Part shown: positions 15,241-22,961 of the stretch, one piece after another
How the letters are laid out: the number at the start of each line of letters is the position of its first letter
Numbering within the stretch: position 1 is the stretch's first letter
Source of the DNA: JBOHSA01 sp050732995
GTDB lineage: Bacteria; Gemmatimonadota; Gemmatimonadetes; Gemmatimonadales; GWC2-71-9
DNA: 45,370 nt
Direction of reading: 5' to 3'
NCBI GenBank assembly: GCA_050732995.1
Contig: JBOHSA010000083.1
Location: 1-45,370, forward strand
Made by a program: the position numbers and the translations under genes
Notes under the pieces: generated by a model
Database searches by the model: none
What the model was told of the DNA's origin: nothing
The model's input: the letters and a program-made list of their open reading frames with translations, nothing else

Positions 15241-16713
15241 TCATGGTGTGGAAGCAGCAGCCTCCGGAAGCCGCGGAGACCACGCCGGCAGCCGCGCGCC
15301 GCTCTGCTGCAGCAGCGGGCGGATGCGGCCGGTTTCTAAATCGATAATCCACAGCTGCCGGTAGCCCGTGCGGTCCGACACGTAGGCCAGGTGACGGCTG
15401 TCGGGCGCCCAGGTCGGATCCTCGTTGCGCCCGACCGAGGTGAGTTGCCTCACCGTGCGCGTCCGCACATCGAGCACGAACACCTGCAAGGTGCCCGCGA
15501 CGTCGCGGTGGAACGCCACCGACTGCCCATCGGGCGACCACTCCGGCCCGTTGGACGACCCGGTCACACCGTAATCGAACGGCGCGAACAACTGCTGGTC
15601 CGTGCCATCCGCCGCCATCACGTACACTTGCGGCAGGCCGGGACGCGTCGAGACGAACGCGATGCGTTGTCCGTCGGGACTGTAAGTCGGAGACAAGTTG
15701 TCAGAAAAGCGCCCCACGGTCAAGCGCTGCAGGCAGCAGTTGTCGCGAAGGTTGATCGTGTAGATGTCGGTGCCCTCTTCCAGCGCACGACTGAACGCGA
15801 GGGTCTTGCCGTCGGGCGCGAAGGCGGGCGTGAAATCGAGCGCCTGGCCCGTGGTGGCGACCGCCCGCCGGTCCCCCGTCGCCATGTCCTGGACGAAGAG
15901 CTGCCCGCGCCCCGCCTGGAACTCCATGTAGCCGAACCGGCGCCCATCGCTCGCCCACGCGGGAGACATCGCCTGGCGGTCCGAGGACGACACGAGCTTC
16001 GGCTCCGCGCCGTCCTGGTCGATCTGGTACACCTTGCCGTCGCGCACGAAGAGAATACGGGTCGCCGCGATCCCCGACGCCCCGACGGCGGCCTGCAGGA
16101 CCTGATCGGCCAGCCGATGCACGGCCTGGCGGAATCCCCGATCCGAGAGCGGCGGCAGCCGCACGCGAAGGGTTCGCCGCACCGCGCCGGCCGCGACGTC
16201 GTGGAGCAGCGCGACGGTGGTATCCGCGCTCGTCCCGAGCTCGACCGCGAAGTCCGAGCCGAGCGCCTGGTACAGGGGATAGTTGAGTCCCGCCGCCGCT
16301 GCGGCGCCCCCGGTCCCGCCCCCGGCAGTCCCGCGGGTCCCCGTCGCGCCGCGCCCGGCTCGTCCTCCCTCCGCCCCTGCCCTGCCCCCCGCCCCCCCCC
16401 CGGTCGTCCCACCGGCGAGGCGGATGGAGTCGCCGCCCGGGAGTGTGATCACCTCGAAGCGGTCGCTGTAGTCCAGGTCCCGGGCGACGATGGCGCGCAC
16501 GGAATCGAGCCCGCCGCGGGGGCCCCGGCCGCCGCCCGGCAGCACCACCAGTCCCGGCCGGATGCCCGGCCGATAGATGATGCCGATCCGCACGCCGCGA
16601 TCGATGGCGGAGGTGTCCTGGGCGGCCAGGCGGTCCGGCGGTCCGGCGGTCAGCACGATGACGAACGCCGCACCAATTGACCGCCCGACCGCCTGACCGC
16701 CCGACCCACTCAC
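15241..16713 (-). CDS. tolB: Tol-Pal system beta-propeller protein TolB
   Basis: TolB is the periplasmic propeller linking Pal to TolA. This 490-residue form has a signal peptide at residues 1-31 (cleavage near LAAQ), an N-terminal alpha/beta domain (VRIGIIYRPGIRPGLVVLP), and a six-bladed propeller with repeated PDGxxxAF(S/V) strands (APDGKTLAFSRA, SPDGQRIAFVST, SPDGQSVAFHRD). Residues about 101-141 are an extra Gly/Ala/Arg-rich stretch, not expected in TolB and partly encoded by a C-rich tract. The GTG start at 16713 overlaps the tolA stop as GTGA. The signal-peptide codons consist largely of inverted octamer repeats that could fold in the mRNA next to the start. Confidence 0.94.
   Translation of the reverse strand: MSGSGGQAVGRSIGAAFVIVLTAGPPDRLAAQDTSAIDRGVRIGIIYRPGIRPGLVVLPGGGRGPRGGLDSVRAIVARDLDYSDRFEVITLPGGDSIRLAGGTTGGGAGGRAGAEGGRAGRGATGTRGTAGGGTGGAAAAAGLNYPLYQALGSDFAVELGTSADTTVALLHDVAAGAVRRTLRVRLPPLSDRGFRQAVHRLADQVLQAAVGASGIAATRILFVRDGKVYQIDQDGAEPKLVSSSDRQAMSPAWASDGRRFGYMEFQAGRGQLFVQDMATGDRRAVATTGQALDFTPAFAPDGKTLAFSRALEEGTDIYTINLRDNCCLQRLTVGRFSDNLSPTYSPDGQRIAFVSTRPGLPQVYVMAADGTDQQLFAPFDYGVTGSSNGPEWSPDGQSVAFHRDVAGTLQVFVLDVRTRTVRQLTSVGRNEDPTWAPDSRHLAYVSDRTGYRQLWIIDLETGRIRPLLQQSGARLPAWSPRLPEAAASTP
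16628..16707. repeat. Inverted octamer arrays in the tolB signal-peptide region
   Basis: Three tandem 8-mers of form NGGCGGTC occupy 16628-16651, and three of the complementary form GACCGCCN occupy 16679-16702, with a further GACC after. The arms are reverse complements at 7 of every 8 positions and are separated by 27 bases. In the mRNA they could form a stem of about 24 bp beginning roughly 11 nt after the first base of tolB. Confidence 0.8.
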
Positions 16714-17396
16714 TGACGTCTCCCCGAAAAGTAGAACCGCACGAACAGCACGTCGGTAGTCCAGCCGTCGGGCAGCGAGCCGAAGGCCTTGAAGCGCCCC
16801 GCTTCCTCGACGGCTCCTTGCGCCTCCAGGTCGAAGGCGAAGTTGCCGGATCGCTTGACGAACTGCAGCCCCGTCACCGAGCCGTCGCGATGGACCAGGA
16901 ACGATACCTCCGCTTCGAGAGGCGTGTTCTGCAAGGGCCGCTGCCAGCGCCGCAGGATCTGGGACACGATGTTCTGCAAGTACTCCGGGAACGGGAACTC
17001 GATCCCCTCGGTGCTGACGGTGGCCACGTCGTTGCCGGTCGAGGGTCGCTCGCCTGGAAGCGGCTGGGCCGGCGCCGTGGTACGGGGCGCGGCTTCCCGT
17101 CGCGTCACGTCGGCCGTGGGCGGCGGCGTGGCGCGGGACACGGTACTGCGCGGCGGCGGTTTGGCCGTGGGGGCCGGCGCCGGCTCTTCCGCGGGGCGCT
17201 GGAATGCCTCGGGCGCTTTCCGCGGCTCCTGGTCCGGCGCCGGCGCGGCGATCAACCGAACCTTGTACGTCGGCGGCGGTGTGGGTCGGGGGCCGACCGC
17301 CGGCCCGAAGAGCAACACGCCCGCGATCCCATGCACCGCGACCGTGCCCGCCAGGGCGAGCGCCCGATGGCCCGGGACCCGCGGCCCTCGCCTCAC
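16710..17396 (-). CDS. tolA: TolA/TonB-family energy-transducing protein (TolA position)
   Basis: This 228-residue protein has a single membrane helix near residues 12-34, a Pro/Ala-rich periplasmic linker (about 36-125) and a C-terminal TonB/TolA-type domain from about residue 130 (FPFPEYLQNIVSQILRRW, then VSFLVHRDGSVTGLQFVKRSG). This architecture couples the proton-driven TolQ-TolR motor to outer-membrane partners. Its position between tolR and tolB supports TolA rather than TonB, although the C-terminal fold signature itself is TonB-like. The linker is much shorter than in E. coli TolA. The GTG start at 17396 overlaps the tolR stop as GTGA, and its own stop overlaps tolB in the same way. 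Confidence 0.88.
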   Translation of the reverse strand: MRRGPRVPGHRALALAGTVAVHGIAGVLLFGPAVGPRPTPPPTYKVRLIAAPAPDQEPRKAPEAFQRPAEEPAPAPTAKPPPRSTVSRATPPPTADVTRREAAPRTTAPAQPLPGERPSTGNDVATVSTEGIEFPFPEYLQNIVSQILRRWQRPLQNTPLEAEVSFLVHRDGSVTGLQFVKRSGNFAFDLEAQGAVEEAGRFKAFGSLPDGWTTDVLFVRFYFSGRRQ

Positions 17397-17830
17397 CGTT
17401 CGATGAGCTCCGGCTCCGCGACCAGCCCCACGTCGGCCACTCCCGCCTGCCGGATCACGGCGAGCACCTGCACCACGCTGGCGTAGGGGACCCGTCCATC
17501 CGCCCGGAGATACACGCCGCTGGGCCGTTTGGTTCGCACGAACGCGGGGAACGTCGCGCGGAAGTCCTCGTAGGCGAGGGCGGCCTGGTCCAGGTAGATC
17601 CGGCCGTCGCGGTCGACGGTGACGATCAGGCCGGTCTTGGGATCGAGCGGCCGGGCGGCGGCCCGCGGCAGGCGCACGTCCACGCCGCCTTGCATGATCG
17701 GCGCGGTGATCATGAAGATGATGAGCAAAACGAACGCGACGTCCACCAGCGACGTCACGTTGATGTCGGCGCTGAGGGGGAGCTCGCCGTGTCCGCGCAG
17801 CCCGCCGCCGCCGCCGAGCAGTCCCGCCAT
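17393..17830 (-). CDS. tolR: TolR/ExbD-family proton-channel subunit
   Basis: This 145-residue ExbD/TolR protein has one N-terminal membrane helix (about residues 27-45) with the key membrane aspartate Asp30 in LVDVAFVLLIIF, the residue that carries protons through the TolQ-TolR motor. The periplasmic part includes VDVRLPRA and DGRIYLD and ends with the usual small alpha/beta domain. A glycine-rich cytoplasmic N-terminus (GLLGGGGGL) precedes the helix. The ATG at 17830 follows directly after the tolQ TAA with no spacing, and the next gene overlaps by four bases. ExbD is the alternative name; the pal-tolB context favours TolR. Confidence 0.93.
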   Translation of the reverse strand: MAGLLGGGGGLRGHGELPLSADINVTSLVDVAFVLLIIFMITAPIMQGGVDVRLPRAAARPLDPKTGLIVTVDRDGRIYLDQAALAYEDFRATFPAFVRTKRPSGVYLRADGRVPYASVVQVLAVIRQAGVADVGLVAEPELIER

Positions 17831-18562
17831 TTAGAGCCTCCCTTCGCGTGCCATCGTCCCGATGATCTCCTGCGCGAACCCTTCGAGCTCGCCCGCGAAC
17901 AGGCCGAGCCGATTCACGAAGAGGTTGTAGGCCATGACCGAAGGGACCGCCACCGCGAGTCCCGCGACGGTCGTGACGAGCGCTTCCGCGACGCCCGGGG
18001 CGATCGCCGCAATATTGCCCGAGCCGCCGAGGGCGATGCCGATGAAGGCGTCCATCACGCCGAGCACCGTGCCCAGCAGTCCGAGCAAGGGGCTGACCGA
18101 CCCGAACGTGGCGAGCCAGGGGATGAAGCGGGCCGCGGCATCCCGTTCGGCGGCGACTTCCTTGGCCAGCACCATGCGGAGCGCTTCGAGCTGCGTGGGT
18201 GTAAGGGTGGTCGCGGGCGCCGCGACCGCTACCACCGCGGCGCTCTCCCGCCGCAGGCTTCCGGGCTTCAGCTCGGAAAAGAAGTGAACTCCCTCGCGCA
18301 GCAGCCGGTTATACGGCGACGGCGGGAGCCGCATGGCCGCGTGGTAGGCGTCTTCGAGGCGGGGGGCCTTTTCGATCTCGGTCATGAAGCGGTCGGCCAG
18401 CGCCCCCATGCGGCGGAATTGCCACCACTTCAGCACGATGAGATACCAGGAGACGACCGAGAACAGCACCAGCACCCCCAGGACGACTTTGGTCTCCCGG
18501 CTCGAGATGAGCACCAGCTCCCACGCCGTGGTGGGGACCGCCTGTCCGACCTGTAGGAGCAC
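17831..18562 (-). CDS. tolQ: TolQ/ExbB-family motor protein
   Basis: This 243-residue MotA/TolQ/ExbB-family protein has three predicted membrane helices near residues 25-45, 148-171 and 190-213, separated by a large cytoplasmic loop, as expected. The conserved core SVSPLLGLLGTVLGVMDAF and the third helix EALVTTVAGLAVAVPSVMAYN are intact. With TolR it converts proton-motive force to TolA movement during outer-membrane constriction at division. It begins with GTG at 18562, three bases after the hemA stop, so the tol genes may be read from the same transcript as hemA. Confidence 0.94.
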   Translation of the reverse strand: MLLQVGQAVPTTAWELVLISSRETKVVLGVLVLFSVVSWYLIVLKWWQFRRMGALADRFMTEIEKAPRLEDAYHAAMRLPPSPYNRLLREGVHFFSELKPGSLRRESAAVVAVAAPATTLTPTQLEALRMVLAKEVAAERDAAARFIPWLATFGSVSPLLGLLGTVLGVMDAFIGIALGGSGNIAAIAPGVAEALVTTVAGLAVAVPSVMAYNLFVNRLGLFAGELEGFAQEIIGTMAREGRL

Positions 18563-18565
18563 GCG

Positions 18566-19837
18566 TCAGTCCTCGCGAAAGGAGTCCAGGCCGAAGAGCT
18601 TCCTCAGGGCTTCCCGCAGGCCGATGCCCTGGCCGGCCCCGGCCGCCTCCCGGAGGGCGACGGTCGGGTGGTGCAGGAACTTCTGCAACAGCGCGTGGCT
18701 GAACTGCTCGACCTGGGCCCGATCGTCGGGCGAGAGGTGGGCCAGGCGCTTCAGGACGCGGTCCAGCTCGGCGGCGCGCAGCTGGTCCAGCCGCCCCCGG
18801 AACTCCTTGATGACGGGCACGGCCTGGCGCGCGTCGTACCAGGTCCAGAAGTGCTCCACCTCTTCATCCACGATCCGTTCCGCCGCCGGGATCTCCGTCC
18901 GGCGTTCGGCGGTGGCGTGGGCGGCGACGGCCTGGAGGTCGTCGATGTCGTACAGGAAGACGTTCTCGAGCTGCCCCACCGCGGGCTCCACGTCGCGTGG
19001 CACCGCGAGGTCGAGGATGCACAGCGGGCGACGGCCGCGGCGGCGCAGGAGCGGGGCCACCCGCTCCCACGTCACCACGGCATGGGGCGCGGCGGTCGAG
19101 CACAGGGCGATATCCGTCGTCGCGAAACACTCCCACGCCTCGTCCAACGGCAGCGCCCGGGCGCCCAGCCGCTCGGCGATCGCCCGGGCCCGCTGGTAGG
19201 TACGGCTCGCCACCAGGGTGACCGCGACCCCCGCCGCGGCGAGACAGCTCGCCGCGAGCTCGGCCATGTCGCCCGCCCCGAGAATCAACGCCTGGCGGCC
19301 CGCGAGGTCGCCGAAGATCTTGCCAGCGAGGGCGACCGCCGCCGAGGGGGCCGAGGCGGCGCCCACGCCGAGCGCCGTCTCGCTGCGCACGCGCGACCCG
19401 ACGAGCAGCGCCGTCTGGAACAGGCGGTGCAGCACCGGGCCCGCCTGTGAGCGGGACACCTCCCACGCCTCCCGGACTTGGCCCTGAATCTGGGACTCCC
19501 CGAGGATCATCGAATCGAGACCCGCCGACACGCGATACAGGTGGCGTACGGCGTCCCGGTCCCGGTGCAGATAGCCGTACGGACGGGCGCCTTGCCCCTC
19601 GAGCCGCTCGGTCAGCAGCGCCCAGACCGCTTCGGGGGTCGCGTGAGCCGGGTCGGCGAGGTAGAACTCGGTGCGGTTGCAAGTCGAGAGCAGCACTACC
19701 CCGCCCGCGCCCTCTCCCGCCTCGGCGGGGACGACCCGTGCGAGCGCCTGCGGCACCTCGTGGGGCGGATAGGCCACACGCTCCCGCACCTCCAGCGGGG
19801 CCGTCCGGTGATTCACTCCCAGGACGGCGAGGCTCAC
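18566..19837 (-). CDS. hemA: Glutamyl-tRNA reductase
   Basis: This 423-residue HemA reduces glutamyl-tRNA(Glu) with NADPH to glutamate-1-semialdehyde, the first committed step of C5-pathway tetrapyrrole synthesis. The N-terminal catalytic domain has GVNHRTAPLEVRE and the nucleophile Cys53 within LLSTCNRTE; SMILGESQIQGQVREAW lies near residue 110. The NADPH domain carries LILGAGDMAELAA, and the C-terminal part is the helical dimerisation domain. The GTG start at 19837 lies 13 bases after the membrane protein gene upstream. That gene is CcsA/HemX-like, a pairing common in many bacteria, which suggests the two work together in haem supply. Confidence 0.97.
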   Translation of the reverse strand: MSLAVLGVNHRTAPLEVRERVAYPPHEVPQALARVVPAEAGEGAGGVVLLSTCNRTEFYLADPAHATPEAVWALLTERLEGQGARPYGYLHRDRDAVRHLYRVSAGLDSMILGESQIQGQVREAWEVSRSQAGPVLHRLFQTALLVGSRVRSETALGVGAASAPSAAVALAGKIFGDLAGRQALILGAGDMAELAASCLAAAGVAVTLVASRTYQRARAIAERLGARALPLDEAWECFATTDIALCSTAAPHAVVTWERVAPLLRRRGRRPLCILDLAVPRDVEPAVGQLENVFLYDIDDLQAVAAHATAERRTEIPAAERIVDEEVEHFWTWYDARQAVPVIKEFRGRLDQLRAAELDRVLKRLAHLSPDDRAQVEQFSHALLQKFLHHPTVALREAAGAGQGIGLREALRKLFGLDSFRED

Positions 19838-19850
19838 GTCGGGCCGCCGG

Positions 19851-20663
19851 TCACAGGAATCGCTCGGCCCCGGGCCGGGCGAGCTTCAAGGCGACGTACA
19901 CCAGCACGACGGCCGCGAAGCCCGCGATGCTCGCGATGGCGGCCCGCCGGCCAGCCCAGCGCCGTACGGTGCGCATCCACACCGCCCACCCCAGGATGGT
20001 CCAGGTGAGGCCTCCCCAGACGATCTGTGCCTGGTCCACGTGCAGGCCCCCCGCGTAGCGGAGCGCGTAGCCCACTGCCAGCAACACGCCCAGCGTGAGC
20101 GTGGGGAACCCCGCCACAAGGGCGACCTGGTTCAAGCGATCAAGCCGCTCGAGCGCCGGAAACATTTGAAAGACCTGGCCGAAGCGTTTGGACTTGAGCT
20201 CCCGGAACTGCACCAAGTACAGGGCCCCGGCGATAAAGGCCAGCGTCAGGAACGCGAGCCCCAAAACGCTCAGGGTCACGTGCAAGATAAACCAGGCGTT
20301 GCGGCCGGCCGAGGGCTCCGCTCCCCCCCGTCCGGAGGCCTCCAGCCCGATCAGGAGCGCCAGCCCCACGAGGCTCGCGGCCAGCGGCGCGGTGAACACC
20401 GACACGGCGGAGGCCCGCAGCACGCGCTCGGCGAGGAGCTGGAGGAGCACGAGGCAGAGCGCCAGCATCGAGAGCCCCGAGGCCAGGCCGACCAGGGTCA
20501 GCTGCGCGATGCCGGCGACATGGAAGGCGGCCCCCGCAGCCGGCGCGCCGAGCACCAGGAAGCGGGGCAGCGGGTCGGCCCGCCGCCCGACGAACGGCGC
20601 CAACGCCACGGCCGTCGCCAGGCCGTACAGCCCGAGCGCAAGGAGATGGAGGAGGGAAACCAC
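19851..20663 (-). CDS. CcsA/HemX-like cytochrome c assembly family membrane protein
   Basis: This is a 270-residue polytopic membrane protein with about eight hydrophobic segments. It resembles the cytochrome c assembly (CcsA/CcmC/HemX) family, based on its helix layout, conserved histidines (such as WFILHVTLSVLG) and the tryptophan-containing segment VDQAQIVWGGLTWTILGWAVW near the C-terminus, which recalls the WWD haem-handling region. Lying directly before hemA it fits HemX, a membrane protein that affects HemA levels in Gram-positive bacteria. Haem export or delivery for cytochrome c is the other possibility. The start is GTG 20663, with no clear ribosome site; a GC-rich hairpin sits just upstream. 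Confidence 0.82.
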   Translation of the reverse strand: MVSLLHLLALGLYGLATAVALAPFVGRRADPLPRFLVLGAPAAGAAFHVAGIAQLTLVGLASGLSMLALCLVLLQLLAERVLRASAVSVFTAPLAASLVGLALLIGLEASGRGGAEPSAGRNAWFILHVTLSVLGLAFLTLAFIAGALYLVQFRELKSKRFGQVFQMFPALERLDRLNQVALVAGFPTLTLGVLLAVGYALRYAGGLHVDQAQIVWGGLTWTILGWAVWMRTVRRWAGRRAAIASIAGFAAVVLVYVALKLARPGAERFL

Positions 20664-20675
20664 GAACCGGACGCA

Positions 20676-20701
20676 CCGGGCCCCAACGGCGGCGGGCCCG
20701 G
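20676..20701 (-). terminator. 8-bp GC hairpin between LysM gene and ccsA-like gene
   Basis: CCGGGCCC and GGGCCCGG form a perfect all-GC 8-bp stem with a 10-nt loop, starting 8 bases after the LysM gene stop and ending 13 bases before the next GTG. No U-tract follows. It may be an attenuator or an mRNA processing structure; it is also close enough to the next start to affect ribosome access. Confidence 0.45.
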
Positions 20702-20708
20702 CCGCGGA

Positions 20709-21929
20709 TCAGGACGGCATCTTCTTGATGAGGCGGACCGGCATGCCCACCTCGACCTGGGGATTCCGGATGCCGATGACCAGGGCCGTCGAGGAGCGCT
20801 CGCGCGTGTGGACCACCATCAGGGTCGTCCGCACCTCTTCTGAGGGAGTCCCCGGCTCACCGGTGGCCGGCGTGTACAGCTCGAATACGTCACCGGGCAC
20901 CACGCCCTCGGCACGCCCCTTGTCGATAAACAAGAACTGCTGGGTGCTGACCAGCGGGCGGAGCTCCCGGGGCGCGATGAGCCGCGCCTGGAGCCCCTGC
21001 TCCACCGGCGTCGGCCGCACCTGTCCCGGGTCCTTGAACGGCTCGAGCGGCAGGGCGACCTGTCCGTCGCGGATCCGGAAGAACTGCGTGATCACCTGGG
21101 CCAGGACCTGGTCTTCCTGGACGCTCGTCACGCGCGCCACGCCCACCGGCACGACGACCCCGCCCCAATTCGGCTCGTCGCGGTCGATGCGAGCGAGCAA
21201 GAGGGAGTCGCCGACGTGGTAGGAAGCGCCGTTCGGCGGCTGGATCGCGATTTCGTCGAACTGAGTGGCGCTCGTCCGATCGGACAGGCGGTGGATCGGC
21301 GGCGAGGCCGTGTTCCCGACCACGCGAGCCCACGGCAACGCCTCGTACTCGGTCAGGAAGCCCGCGGCGTAGAATTCGCCCCGCCGTAGCGGGCGGTAGG
21401 GCTGATCGGCGTACGCGCGGAGGATATTCTGCACTTCCACCGTGCGCGAGCGGTTGCGCTCGAAGATCGTCCGATACGCCTCACCGGGCGGCGGCGGCGG
21501 CGGCTCTTCGATGACCGCCTGAGTGGTATCGACCACCAGGGTGTCGGTCGGCGCGGCCACGACGGTATCCGCGGCCTGGGGCTGGGCCGCCGTGGTGTCG
21601 GTAACCGGCCCTTGCGCGACCGTCTCGCCCACGAGAGGGGCGAGCACCAGCACCTCACCCGGATAAATCCAGTGGGGATCCTCGATGATCGCGGGGTTCA
21701 GCCGGTAGATCTCGGGCCATAGGAGGGGATCACCGAAGTACAGCGTGGCGATCGACCAGAGCGTCTCGCCCTGCACCACGGTGTGGCTCGTGGGAATCTG
21801 GGCGAGCGGCGCCTGCGCCGGCGTTGCCTGCAGGGTATCCTGCGCGATCAACGCCGGCGCGGCGAGCGGTGCCGCCACAAGGGCCAGCAGCACCGCCCGA
21901 CTAGAACGGCAGATCGTCGTCCTCTCCAT
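20709..21929 (-). CDS. Secreted LysM-domain protein
   Basis: This is a 406-residue exported protein. Residues 1-29 are a signal peptide (charged MERTTICRSSR, hydrophobic core, cleavage near ALIAQ). A LysM module covers about residues 49-98 (HTVVQGETLWSIATLYFGDP... IYPGEVLVL) and should bind N-acetylglucosamine-containing peptidoglycan. A Thr/Ala/Pro linker with a polyproline run leads to a 230-residue C-terminal part of beta-rich appearance that I do not recognise. Start chosen is ATG 21929 because it gives the signal peptide and has GGAGG at 21936-21940; this start lies 29 bases inside ssb. The frame is open further upstream, but that part is out-of-frame ssb sequence. A cell-wall-associated role is inferred. 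Confidence 0.88.
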   Translation of the reverse strand: MERTTICRSSRAVLLALVAAPLAAPALIAQDTLQATPAQAPLAQIPTSHTVVQGETLWSIATLYFGDPLLWPEIYRLNPAIIEDPHWIYPGEVLVLAPLVGETVAQGPVTDTTAAQPQAADTVVAAPTDTLVVDTTQAVIEEPPPPPPGEAYRTIFERNRSRTVEVQNILRAYADQPYRPLRRGEFYAAGFLTEYEALPWARVVGNTASPPIHRLSDRTSATQFDEIAIQPPNGASYHVGDSLLLARIDRDEPNWGGVVVPVGVARVTSVQEDQVLAQVITQFFRIRDGQVALPLEPFKDPGQVRPTPVEQGLQARLIAPRELRPLVSTQQFLFIDKGRAEGVVPGDVFELYTPATGEPGTPSEEVRTTLMVVHTRERSSTALVIGIRNPQVEVGMPVRLIKKMPS

Positions 21930-22395
21930 CCAGGGCCTCCGGGAACGCGTCGAGCGATTCCGGCTTGCCTCCAGCCTCGGACGCGACCTTGGCTCCGGCC
22001 TTGGCTCGGGTGAAGTCCCCTCCCCCCACACCCGCACCCTCGCCGCTCCCTTTGGGCGACAGCAGGATCACTTCACGCGCGATGATCTCGGTAGAGTAGC
22101 GGGTCTGCTTCTCCCGATCTTCCCAAGTGCGGTACTCCACCCGCCCCTCGACGAAGATCTTGTCGCCCTTTTTCATGAACTTCTCGGCCAGGTCCGCCAG
22201 CTGGGCCCCTTTGTTGTTCCAACACACGACCCGATGCCACTCGGTCTTTTCCTGCTTCTCGCCGCTCTGGCTGGTCCACTGCCGGCTGGTCGCCAGGGAG
22301 AGCGTGGCGACCCGGGAGCCGTTGTTCGTGCTCCGCACCTCGGGATCGGCCCCTAAGTTCCCGATTAGCATGACTTTATTCAGACTCCGGCTCAC
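21901..22395 (-). CDS. ssb: Single-stranded DNA-binding protein
   Basis: This 164-residue SSB has the N-terminal OB-fold (LNKVMLIGNLGADPEVR, VATLSLATSRQW, TEWHRVVCWNNKGAQLADLAEKFMKKGDKIFVEGRVEYRTWED) over about residues 1-108, a Gly/Ala/Lys-rich flexible linker, and the acidic protein-interaction tip ending DDDLPF, which recruits replication and repair partners. The GTG start at 22395 has a strong GGGAGG ribosome site and lies 40-50 bases below a near-consensus promoter. Its last 29 bases also encode the start of the next gene in another frame. Confidence 0.97.
   Translation of the reverse strand: MSRSLNKVMLIGNLGADPEVRSTNNGSRVATLSLATSRQWTSQSGEKQEKTEWHRVVCWNNKGAQLADLAEKFMKKGDKIFVEGRVEYRTWEDREKQTRYSTEIIAREVILLSPKGSGEGAGVGGGDFTRAKAGAKVASEAGGKPESLDAFPEALDGEDDDLPF
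21936..21940 (-). promoter_or_regulatory. Ribosome-binding site of LysM gene nested in ssb
   Basis: GGAGG followed by six bases and ATG (21929) lies inside the codons for the acidic tail of SSB. It supports the chosen LysM start and implies coupled translation with ssb. Confidence 0.7.
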
Positions 22396-22441
22396 AGCTG
22401 CCTCCCGACGTATGGCGGGTAGGGGCCCAAGGACGACCCAC

Positions 22442-22470
22442 AGTATATGACCCGCAAGTTATTCTGTCAA
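22442..22470 (-). promoter_or_regulatory. Sigma-70-type promoter of ssb
   Basis: On the minus strand TTGACA (22470-22465) and TATACT (22447-22442) are separated by exactly 17 bases in an AT-rich island between rimI and ssb. This is a full-consensus -35 and a five-of-six -10 box. The predicted start point near 22435 gives a leader of about 40 bases before the ssb GTG. It is the best promoter in the window and could drive a long transcript through the LysM, hemA and tol genes. Confidence 0.85.
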
Positions 22471-22496
22471 TCAAAGATACGCCGCTTGTGCCATAC

Positions 22497-22961
22497 TTAC
22501 GCAGCTCCTCCATCTGCTGAAATGGCAGCCTTCAGAATCACGGCATCCTCGGTCGGGCGTCGGTAGTATGCCCGCCGACGAGCCACCTCGCTGAACCCCA
22601 ACCCTTCATACAATCGACGGGCGGCGGCGTTCGACTCGCGCACTTCAAGGTACACGGCGCGCGCGCCCGCAGTACCGAGGGCGGCGATCGCCGCCCGCAC
22701 CAGCGCGCGTCCCACACCCTGCCGCCGCGCGCGCGCAGCGACGCCGAGGTTGAGGATCTCGCCCTCGTCGGCGGCTCGGCGCGCGACAACATAGCCCGCG
22801 ACGCCATCCTCGCCGACCGCCACGAGACACGCGAGACCGTTCACGAGGCACTCTCGAAAATCGTCGGCCGACCAGGGATCGGCAAACGCCGCCTGCTCGA
22901 TGACGTGGATGGCCGACACATCCGCGGCCTCAGCGGGACGGATCCGGCAAGGGGCGTCCAT
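22497..22961 (-). CDS. rimI: Ribosomal-protein-alanine N-acetyltransferase RimI-like
   Basis: This 154-residue GNAT-family acetyltransferase has the acetyl-CoA pyrophosphate loop RRQGVGRAL at about residues 79-87, the preceding strand EILNLGV, and the C-terminal YLEVRESNAAARRLYEGLGF block typical of RimI, which acetylates the N-terminus of ribosomal protein S18. The neighbours tsaB and tsaE support this, since rimI commonly lies with tsaB. The ATG at 22961 lies 32 bases inside tsaB; longer upstream readings have no GNAT similarity. It may act on other proteins too. Confidence 0.9.
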   Translation of the reverse strand: MDAPCRIRPAEAADVSAIHVIEQAAFADPWSADDFRECLVNGLACLVAVGEDGVAGYVVARRAADEGEILNLGVAARARRQGVGRALVRAAIAALGTAGARAVYLEVRESNAAARRLYEGLGFSEVARRRAYYRRPTEDAVILKAAISADGGAA

